A stretch of DNA of 7,591 nt from Gallionellaceae bacterium (GTDB lineage: Bacteria > Pseudomonadota > Gammaproteobacteria > Burkholderiales > Gallionellaceae): positions 1 to 7,591 of the forward strand of contig JAUSKS010000290.1 of assembly GCA_030646595.1 (NCBI GenBank), written 5' to 3'. Positions 1 through 5,693 of this stretch are shown piece after piece. The notes under the pieces were generated by a model. It saw only the letters and a program-made list of their open reading frames with translations. It was not told where the DNA came from and searched no databases. Position 1 is the first letter of the stretch. The number at the start of each line of letters is the position of its first letter. Made by a program: the position numbers and the translations under genes.

Positions 1-101
1 CACCGACATCAGCCACACCAACATTTACAGCAACCTTTACACCAACACCGACATCAGCTACGCCAACATTTACAGCAACCTTTACACCAACACCGACATC
101 A
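1..101 (+). repeat. 45-bp in-frame tandem repeat (two full copies plus a partial third)
   Basis: Copies start at 1, 46 and 91. Copies 1 and 2 differ at only two bases, both synonymous (GCC/GCT and ACA/ACG). The third copy matches for about 11 bases and then runs into unique sequence. The unit is exactly 15 codons and encodes a Thr/Pro/Phe-rich block. The array continues to the window edge, so the total copy number is unknown. Such near-identical coding repeats change copy number easily by slippage or recombination. Confidence 0.9.
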
Positions 102-281
102 TCAGGTACTCATACTTGGTACGATTATGATTACCAAGGTGGCAGATGCTTCCAGAAAGACCATACCATCTCGGATCGCGATTGGTGTGAACATCATGGC
201 ATGAAGGGCGGCGGTAATCACCCATCATTGACAGGATATCAACGTCATGCCCACCTGGATTTCCCAGGACAGAAGCCATAA
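1..281 (+). CDS. C-terminal part of a protein with Thr/Pro-rich repeat linker (5' truncated by window edge)
   Basis: An open frame enters from the window edge (first full codon at base 3) and ends at TAA 279-281. The visible 92 residues have two parts. The first ~33 are a low-complexity Thr/Pro/Ala/Phe linker built from a 15-residue unit, TPTSATPTFTATFTP. The last ~58 residues form a different, aromatic and His-rich segment that starts near GTHTWYDYDYQGG. It contains two Cys (in GGRCFQ and DRDWCEHH) and many His, and ends in FPGQKP. Thr/Pro linkers of this kind usually join domains of exported or surface proteins and are typical acceptors of O-linked sugars, so export is inferred. The signal peptide, if there is one, lies outside the window. 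I do not recognise the C-terminal segment as a named family. Metal or heme binding through Cys/His is possible but there is no CXXCH. The two hairpins after the stop fit the end of a transcription unit. Confidence 0.75.
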   Translation, partial: PTSATPTFTATFTPTPTSATPTFTATFTPTPTSSGTHTWYDYDYQGGRCFQKDHTISDRDWCEHHGMKGGGNHPSLTGYQRHAHLDFPGQKP

Positions 282-310
282 CAAGCAGTGATATTTAAAT
301 AATAGCAATA

Positions 311-331
311 CCCCGCGGATTTTTCGCGGGG
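311..331 (+). terminator. GC-rich hairpin downstream of the first gene
   Basis: CCCCGCG (311-317) pairs perfectly with CGCGGGG (325-331) around a 7-base loop GATTTTT; an outer A-T pair can extend it. It lies 30 bases after the TAA of the first gene. The stem is strong, but it is followed by TTAAGC, not a clean T-run, so it is an imperfect intrinsic terminator. It probably works together with the adjoining hairpin. Confidence 0.6.
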
Positions 332-373
332 TTAAGCAAAAGGGTTTCGTTAATGCGAAACCCTTTTGCTTAA
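332..373. terminator. 18-bp perfect inverted repeat, likely (bidirectional) terminator
   Basis: The arm at 332-349 (TTAAGCAAAAGGGTTTCG) is the exact reverse complement of 356-373, with a 6-base loop TTAATG. It starts directly after the preceding GC-rich hairpin, with no base between them. The stem carries an AAAAGGG/CCCTTTT block, so either strand would give a hairpin with a short U-rich stretch in its descending arm. Termination of the upstream gene is the simplest reading. Protection from 3' exonucleases or an attenuator before the cytochrome operon are alternatives. Confidence 0.55.
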
Positions 374-510
374 CTGGAAGCAGCAATATGTTTACCATAA
401 AGCCCTAGCCTGACTATCCTATATCAGTTATTCTTGCTGCTGTCGGCAGATAGCATGTTTCTCGTGTTAACTGCTGCACTTATACGAATAAAGTTCAACG
501 TCTATCGATC

Positions 511-515
511 AAGGA
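511..515 (+). promoter_or_regulatory. Shine-Dalgarno site of the di-heme cytochrome gene
   Basis: AAGGA ends 7 bases before the ATG at 523. It supports that start and is the only clear ribosome binding site at the head of the plus-strand operon. Confidence 0.7.
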
Positions 516-522
516 ATTTAAT

Positions 523-1287
523 ATGTATGCCGAAAAATCCGGAGTTACATGGACCACATTACTTAGCCTGTGTGTGTGTGGTTTAACTGCCAGCTTGCCA
601 GCCCATGCTGATCTATCCTATGGGGGATTTAATTATAACGATGCCACTTTCCAGCGACATATGGAGGTGGCCCGGGGAAGAATCAAAGTTAACTGTAAAG
701 ATTGTGATGGAAAAGGTTTGGTAAATTATTATTGTTTTGGGTGCCATGATGGGGTCACAGTGGGGACTACAATGATTGACAGGGGGGCTAAAATAGCGCC
801 TTCCAGTACTTATGGTGAATGGGTGGTCCGAGTTGAGCGTATGTCATTTATGGGGTGCGATATTCCCCCCGAATTGATTCCTGAGATGGCGAGCTATCTT
901 GAGAGCCTGCAAAAATCACCTGAAGCACAAGCAGCGATGGCAGCACAAGCCGCAGCTGCGGCTGCTCACGCTGCAACTGCTGCGCCAGGCCAGGTTGATG
1001 TAGAAAATTATTGCACGGGATGCCACGAGGGGCTAACCGTAGGTACTACCAAAATAGGCGGAGGTAGTATTAAGGCACCATCCAGAACTTATGAAGAATG
1101 GGTAGCAACGATTAATCGAATGTCTTTGCGTTTTCCAGGTTCGGGTGCTCATATACCACCTGAGCTAATTCCCACCATGGCCGCTTATCTTGACAGCCTG
1201 GACCAAAAAAACAAAGCACCTCGGACTGGGAACAAAAAAGCAAAGTATTCCAAACCCAAAGCAACCACACCAAACCCAAGTAAATGA
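523..1287 (+). CDS. Exported di-heme cytochrome c with duplicated heme domain
   Basis: 254 residues, first gene of the plus-strand run. Residues 1-29 form a Sec-type signal peptide with a probable cleavage after AHA. Two heme-binding motifs are present, CFGCH at 71-75 and CTGCH at 164-168. Each opens a homologous unit of roughly 60-70 residues (about 67-129 and 160-226) sharing CxGCHxGxTVGTT, a TYxEW block, RMS, then IPPELIPxMAxYLxSL. The Met of RMS (107 and 200) is a reasonable sixth heme ligand in each domain. The pattern resembles the cytochrome domain of quinohemoprotein amine dehydrogenase alpha subunits, but no other part of that enzyme is present. An extra CKDC (58-61), lacking the His, precedes the first heme. 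An Ala-rich linker (about 134-155) joins the domains, and the last ~28 residues are Lys-rich. The role is presumably periplasmic electron transfer with unknown partners. The end overlaps the next gene by ATGA. Confidence 0.88.
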   Translation: MYAEKSGVTWTTLLSLCVCGLTASLPAHADLSYGGFNYNDATFQRHMEVARGRIKVNCKDCDGKGLVNYYCFGCHDGVTVGTTMIDRGAKIAPSSTYGEWVVRVERMSFMGCDIPPELIPEMASYLESLQKSPEAQAAMAAQAAAAAAHAATAAPGQVDVENYCTGCHEGLTVGTTKIGGGSIKAPSRTYEEWVATINRMSLRFPGSGAHIPPELIPTMAAYLDSLDQKNKAPRTGNKKAKYSKPKATTPNPSK

Positions 1288-2573
1288 GTGGCCTGGAAAA
1301 CTTCAGAAACCGATTAGCCGGGTTTTGTTTATTTAATAATTCTACTATTCAAGGGAAGCAAGCGACTATATGGGGAATTGTTATTGCACAAGGCATATTG
1401 TTGAATGCGATGGTGGCAAACACTTATGCGCAGGTCCAAGAGCAGGAAACTGCGGCGCAGACCGTGCAGCGAGTGTGCAGTCAATGCCATGCTTTGGAAA
1501 TTCAGGGTAATTGTTTAGCCGGAGATTGTGCTGGTAAGGTCAAGCCCACCATCCGCAGAACTAGCCCCCCGCCTTGGGAGATGGTGTTGGATTGGATGGG
1601 CAGCAAAGGTGCCCGTTTCACGGATGGCGAGCGGCAAGAGATACTGGCTTATCTGCAAGAAAATTATCCATCTCAGTCTTATCCGCTTGCCTGGAAAAGA
1701 ATCAATGCCTTTGTAGGGCAGGGCGGATGGAATGTGACTTCGTTGCAGGGGTATGGGGAGGCACTCTATGCCGGCTTTGAGGGTAATGGAAAAATTTTTC
1801 GAACGACAGATGGTACAAATTGGCAAGAAGCCCTTAATACGCATCAATCTACGGTTTATGGCATCACTTCCTTTCGGGGCGCGCTATATGCAGCTACAGA
1901 TGAGCCGTATGCCCAAATTTGGCGCAGTGTAAATGGGTTGAACTGGCAATTACGAGCTTCTTTGCCAACTGGAAATTCTGGCATACAAAGCATGGGAGTT
2001 TTTAAGAATAAACTGTATGCGGGCACTGCTCGAAGCTGGATTTACCGCTCCAGCGATGGCTTACATTGGGAACAAGTAGCGGCCTTAAAAGGTGATGTCC
2101 CTAACCAATTCTCAAATTGGACCCGCTTCTTGATTCCATTTAAGGGTTATCTCTATGCAGGTACGGAGCTGGGTTCTCTTTATCGTAGCGTGGATGGTTT
2201 GGCCTGGACTCAGATAAACGGAGAGGTCAGCAATAGTCAAGGGTTCCGCGGGGCAACCGTTTTTAAGAATGCGCTCTATGTAGGCGCAACCCGTGGTGGG
2301 GTAATCTGGAAGACAGAAGACGGCAAGGTATGGCAACGTGCTTTCAAAGCCCCCCATGATTTTACAGGCTATGTCGCTTCAATGGCGGTAGCGGGGAAAT
2401 ACCTGTTTGCGGGTATTAATGGTTATGTATTCCGCACGATAGATGGCAGCACATGGGAAGAAGTGGGCCACCTTGGTCCTTCTGCTCTGGAGGCAATGAC
2501 AGTTTGGCGCGGAACGCTTTATGTAGGGGCGATCATGGCACCTGATAGCCATATTTATTCGGTACAGCCCTAA
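1284..2573 (+). CDS. Mono-heme cytochrome c fused to a beta-propeller-like repeat domain
   Basis: 429 residues. The ATG overlaps the previous stop (ATGA), so translation is probably coupled; there is no clear Shine-Dalgarno. The N-terminus is unusually long, with ~28 mostly polar residues before a hydrophobic stretch (about 28-47) ending in TYAQ. This is either a signal peptide with a long n-region or an anchor. A single heme motif CSQCH lies at 65-69, followed by two further Cys (77, 82) and a WEMVLDWMGSKGARF block, whose Met105 could be the distal ligand. From about 145 to the end there are six to seven blade-like repeats of the form LYAGxxxGxIYRSxDGxxW (for example near 160-180, 200-221, 243-262, 289-308, 330-350, 373-391, 411-426), recalling BNR/Ycf48-type propellers. 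A periplasmic electron-transfer or scaffold protein is inferred. No substrate or metal site is recognisable in the propeller. Confidence 0.85.
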   Translation: MSGLENFRNRLAGFCLFNNSTIQGKQATIWGIVIAQGILLNAMVANTYAQVQEQETAAQTVQRVCSQCHALEIQGNCLAGDCAGKVKPTIRRTSPPPWEMVLDWMGSKGARFTDGERQEILAYLQENYPSQSYPLAWKRINAFVGQGGWNVTSLQGYGEALYAGFEGNGKIFRTTDGTNWQEALNTHQSTVYGITSFRGALYAATDEPYAQIWRSVNGLNWQLRASLPTGNSGIQSMGVFKNKLYAGTARSWIYRSSDGLHWEQVAALKGDVPNQFSNWTRFLIPFKGYLYAGTELGSLYRSVDGLAWTQINGEVSNSQGFRGATVFKNALYVGATRGGVIWKTEDGKVWQRAFKAPHDFTGYVASMAVAGKYLFAGINGYVFRTIDGSTWEEVGHLGPSALEAMTVWRGTLYVGAIMAPDSHIYSVQP

Positions 2574-2951
2574 TTGATTTTTAAATTCTTGCGGTTTGCT
2601 ACAGTAGGCGCTATTGGGACCAGTGTTCACTATGTGATACTGTGGGGCTTGGTTACTGCAGGTACGGCTGTGTTGCTTGCTACCACTGTCGGAGCGATTG
2701 GCGGTGCCTTGGTTAATTATATTTTGAATTATCGCTATACATTTAACAGTGATCTGGCGCATCGTAGCGCACTGGTTAAATTTTTTACCGTTGCCCTGAT
2801 TGGTTTGTTGCTTAACACTGTCATGATGGCCTTGCTGACACAGATGCATTATTTTATTGCGCAGATAATAACAACCTTTTTTGTTTTATTATGGAATTAC
2901 ATAGGCAATCTATTATGGACCTTCAGGATGCGGAAAAATGACCATGGGTGA
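2574..2951 (+). CDS. gtrA: GtrA-family four-helix membrane protein
   Basis: 125 residues, the usual size of GtrA-family proteins. Four hydrophobic segments are visible (about 6-27, 31-51, 68-88, 93-115). Both halves end in the family pattern of Asn-rich sequence before an aromatic-Thr-Phe: VNYILNYRYTF at 47-57 and WNYIGNLLWTF at 107-117. GtrA proteins assist translocation or presentation of polyprenyl-phosphate-linked sugars made by a neighbouring GtrB-type enzyme, and here the gene directly precedes one. The chosen start is TTG 2574, immediately after the TAA of the previous gene and in the same frame. No codon upstream can be used, and the resulting N-terminus (MIFKFLRF) fits the family. 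There is no Shine-Dalgarno, so initiation probably depends on ribosomes finishing the cytochrome gene. The end overlaps the next gene by 14 bp. Confidence 0.88.
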   Translation: MIFKFLRFATVGAIGTSVHYVILWGLVTAGTAVLLATTVGAIGGALVNYILNYRYTFNSDLAHRSALVKFFTVALIGLLLNTVMMALLTQMHYFIAQIITTFFVLLWNYIGNLLWTFRMRKNDHG

Positions 2952-3900
2952 GCGCAGACAGACACTTTCTATTGTTGTGCCTGCTTACAATGAGGAAGAG
3001 GTATTGCAAAGCTTCCACAGCCGGGTTGCTACAGTGCTGAATGCGGTGAACATGGATGCCGAGATTGTCTATGTCAATGATGGCAGTAAAGACGATACTT
3101 TACATATCATGCAGCAATTGCAACAAGCCGATGTGCGCGTGGCCATCGTGGATTTAAGCCGGAATTTTGGCAAGGAAATTGCGCTGACTGCAGGGCTGGA
3201 TCATGCACACGGGGATGCAGTGATAGTCATTGATGCAGATTTGCAGGATCCTCCAGAATTGATTCCGAGTCTGATCGAGACCTGGCAAAAAGGTTATGAC
3301 GTAGTCTATGCCAAGCGTTTGTCACGCGAAGGCGAAGGATGGTTCAAAAAGGCTACTGCACATATGTTTTACCGCGTCATGCAATCTACGGGGCGGGTAA
3401 AAATTCCCGAAGACACGGGCGATTTTCGTTTGCTCAGCCAACGCGCAGTTAAGGCCTTGTTGCAACTGCGGGAACAGCATCGGTTCATGAAAGGCTTGTT
3501 CACCTGGGTAGGATTTTCGCAAACCGCAGTTCCTTATAACCGGGATTCTCGCTATGCAGGAGAAACCAAATGGAATTATTGGCAACTTTGGAACCTGGCA
3601 GTGGAGGGCATCACTTCATTTACCACCGCGCCGCTACGATTAGCGACGTATATTGGATTATGCACGGCGGCAGGTGCGTTTTTCTTTGGTTTGCGTGTGA
3701 TATTCAAAACCATTATGTATGGCAATGAGGTGGCGGGTTACCCTTCCCTGTTAGTGGTGGTCTTGTTTTTAGGGGGAGTGCAATTGATGGCTATAGGCGT
3801 AATGGGTGAGTATCTGGGCCGTATATTCAATGAAACAAAACACAGACCGTTATATTTTTTAAATAGATATGAGCCATCCAAAAACATTAAGCCAGAATGA
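2938..3900 (+). CDS. GtrB/DPM1-like family 2 glycosyltransferase (polyprenyl-phosphate sugar synthase)
   Basis: 320 residues. The N-terminal GT-A domain starts at SIVVPAYNEEE (11-21) and carries the NDGS nucleotide-binding motif (47-50), LSRNFGKE (73-80) and the catalytic/metal-binding DADLQDPPE (99-107). It continues with GDFRLL (161-166), RFMKG (182-186) and the TKWNYW block (210-215). Two membrane helices (about 232-258 and 268-292) close the protein, ending in GEYLGRI. This architecture is that of GtrB, ArnC and bacterial Dol-P-Man-synthase-like enzymes, which transfer a sugar from a nucleotide donor to polyprenyl phosphate on the cytoplasmic face. The sugar cannot be read from the sequence. 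The adjacent PMT homologue favours mannose, but glucose, the usual GtrB sugar, remains possible. ATG 2938 is preferred, with a CAGGA 9 bases upstream; a second ATG lies at 2944. Confidence 0.9.
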   Translation: MTMGERRQTLSIVVPAYNEEEVLQSFHSRVATVLNAVNMDAEIVYVNDGSKDDTLHIMQQLQQADVRVAIVDLSRNFGKEIALTAGLDHAHGDAVIVIDADLQDPPELIPSLIETWQKGYDVVYAKRLSREGEGWFKKATAHMFYRVMQSTGRVKIPEDTGDFRLLSQRAVKALLQLREQHRFMKGLFTWVGFSQTAVPYNRDSRYAGETKWNYWQLWNLAVEGITSFTTAPLRLATYIGLCTAAGAFFFGLRVIFKTIMYGNEVAGYPSLLVVVLFLGGVQLMAIGVMGEYLGRIFNETKHRPLYFLNRYEPSKNIKPE

Positions 3901-3944
3901 GTTGTAGTTCAAAAATAATTTCTACCTTTTTATAAAAACATATC

Positions 3945-5693
3945 ATGGTTGATACCCACTCAGATACTTTCTTTGGCCGGAAAATGCAATGGCTGCGCAG
4001 TAATCCCAGCCGCATGCATTTACTGGTTTTATTGCTATTAGGCAGTGTGCTGCATTTAGCGTGGTTGAGCCACCCCCGCCAAGTCGTATTTGATGAGGTG
4101 CACTTTGGTTCTTTTTCTACTGCGTATTGTTGTACGCATAAAAATTTTTTCGATATTCATCCACCACATGCCAAATTGCTGATCGGCGGAACAGCACATT
4201 TGTTGGGCTATAACGGCGGTGTTGATTTCGCCAAAATCGGTAATGAATTCGGCGAAGTCTCGCCTGCCCCTTTACGCTTGATGCCCGCTATTGCCGGGAT
4301 ATTGCTGCCACTAATTGTATTGATTATTTTGCGCCAATTGGGCGCTTCAAATACTGCTGCATTTTTTGGCGGGCTGGTTGTGCTATTCGACAATGCTTTG
4401 TTGTTGCAAACCCGTCTTATTGCACTGGATGGCATTCTATTGGCCGCAACTTTCGGCACCCTGGCTTTGTTTCTTGCTGCGGCACGTACGCAGACTATTG
4501 GGTGGCGTATAGGGCTGGCTTTATTGACAGGCTGCGCGATGGGGTTGGCGATAGGCTCCAAAATAACGGCGATTGCCGTGGCAGGATTGATAGCTGTTTA
4601 TATGCTGATCCAGATTATGGATGATTTGCGCTGGGCAAATATTCGGCGCTGGTTACACCTATCCTTATGGATAATAGCAGGGGCTTTTTTCATAACCATT
4701 CTGGGTTGGGCTTTACACTTTTCCTTGCTCACTGAGCCCGGTTTGGGTGATGGCTGGGGCAAGCCCAGTGGCCACCTACTACAGGACATTGTGGAATTGC
4801 AGCGCAAAATGCTGGATGCGAATGCTACCTTGACCGCCACGCATCCGGATAGCAGCCCGTGGTGGAGCTGGCCGTTGATGAAGCATCCACTTTTTTATTA
4901 CTCGACCGCCGATTCAGAACGACTGTATTTTTTAGGCAATCCCATGGTGTGGTGGGGCAGTACTGTGCTCTTCCTCATATTGTCTTGCACCTTACTCTAT
5001 CAAAGCATGTCGGCCAAGGAGTTTAAACGGGATGCGCGACTACTATGGGTGCCGATCGTAGGTTATCTGGCTGCCTATTTGCCTTTGGTACGAGTAACCC
5101 GCGCCTTATTTATGTACCATTATTTAATGCCTTTGCTATTTGCTATTGTGGCTGGGGTATTGTGGCTGGATCGTATAGGCTGGATACGTCCGCAGGGTTT
5201 ACGCAAGCAGCGTATCAGCTTTTATGTGGCGATAGTGATGTTGATCGGTGGATTTATTTTTGTCAGCCCCTTCACCTATGGTTTCAAAGCAGGGTCGTCG
5301 ATGACAGAAAAAATGCTGACTGTTTTTTCCTGGATTCCTGATCCTGTGCCTAGCAGCGTTGCGCAAATGCAGCCGGCAGAGATGCAGGGTCCTGCGGATA
5401 AATCAACCTTGGCAGGTGCTTCAGTAACCTTCAAGTGGAATTTAGTGCAGGGAGCGACGAATTATCTGGTATGGGTAAATAAAATTCCACAAGCTCCCAC
5501 GCGCTTTCTGGAAAGTCCCTGGCTGGAAAGTGCAGTGGATACCTGGACTGCAACCGGCCTGCCTACTGATGGCAGTACACTGTATGTGACTTTGTGGACT
5601 TATACGCCTGACAAACGATGGCTAGCCAAGGATTACACCTACACAGCCTATACGGAGCAGGCTGCGGCCAAAAAAATACACCACTCCCGCTAA
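3945..5693 (+). CDS. PMT-family (GT39) protein O-mannosyltransferase homologue with C-terminal beta-sandwich-like domain
   Basis: 582 residues, polytopic membrane protein. After the first hydrophobic segment (24-41) comes VVFDEVHFGSF, with the PMT-type Asp-Glu pair at 50-51. HPPHAKLL (72-79) and the LLLQTRLIALDG block (152-163) follow. Further on are GNPMVWW (331-337) and FMYHYLMPLLF (389-399), which match the C-terminal four-helix part of PMTs. These enzymes transfer a sugar, typically mannose, from polyprenyl phosphate to Ser/Thr of exported proteins. After the last helix (about 426-441), residues ~475-570 form an extra region with STLAGASVTFKW, GLPTDGSTLYVTLW and DYTYTA. I recognise this as a recurrent Ig/Fn3-like segment of exported bacterial proteins, not a standard PMT part. 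It starts 44 bp after gtrB without a clear ribosome binding site; ATG 3984 (after GGCCGGAAA) is an alternative start that keeps all motifs. The last bases overlap the convergent gene. Confidence 0.85.
   Translation: MVDTHSDTFFGRKMQWLRSNPSRMHLLVLLLLGSVLHLAWLSHPRQVVFDEVHFGSFSTAYCCTHKNFFDIHPPHAKLLIGGTAHLLGYNGGVDFAKIGNEFGEVSPAPLRLMPAIAGILLPLIVLIILRQLGASNTAAFFGGLVVLFDNALLLQTRLIALDGILLAATFGTLALFLAAARTQTIGWRIGLALLTGCAMGLAIGSKITAIAVAGLIAVYMLIQIMDDLRWANIRRWLHLSLWIIAGAFFITILGWALHFSLLTEPGLGDGWGKPSGHLLQDIVELQRKMLDANATLTATHPDSSPWWSWPLMKHPLFYYSTADSERLYFLGNPMVWWGSTVLFLILSCTLLYQSMSAKEFKRDARLLWVPIVGYLAAYLPLVRVTRALFMYHYLMPLLFAIVAGVLWLDRIGWIRPQGLRKQRISFYVAIVMLIGGFIFVSPFTYGFKAGSSMTEKMLTVFSWIPDPVPSSVAQMQPAEMQGPADKSTLAGASVTFKWNLVQGATNYLVWVNKIPQAPTRFLESPWLESAVDTWTATGLPTDGSTLYVTLWTYTPDKRWLAKDYTYTAYTEQAAAKKIHHSR

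Noticed and set aside
1..101. CRISPR-like array
   Set aside because: The 45-bp repeats are contiguous, without spacers, and keep a reading frame; they are coding tandem repeats.
82..279. Minus-strand open frame across the end of the first gene
   Set aside because: It is antisense to a repeat-bearing frame with clear protein-like composition and a matching terminator; no ribosome binding site or family motif.
459..486. Possible sigma70 promoter (TTCTCG, 16 bases, TATACG) before the cytochrome operon
   Set aside because: Both hexamers are poor matches. A promoter must lie between 374 and 522, but no specific site can be chosen by eye.
679..720. Third heme site in the di-heme cytochrome
   Set aside because: The CKDC motif is followed by Asp, not His, so a normal c-type heme attachment is not supported.
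1515..1847. Antisense open frame within the cytochrome-propeller gene, and similar shadows within the PMT and GT-C-like genes
   Set aside because: They lie wholly inside genes with strong domain evidence and show no motifs or start signals of their own.
3904..3935. Possible hairpin plus T-run between gtrB and the PMT gene
   Set aside because: Only a 4-bp stem (GTAG/CTAC) with a long AT loop; too weak to call a terminator, so the PMT is kept in the operon.
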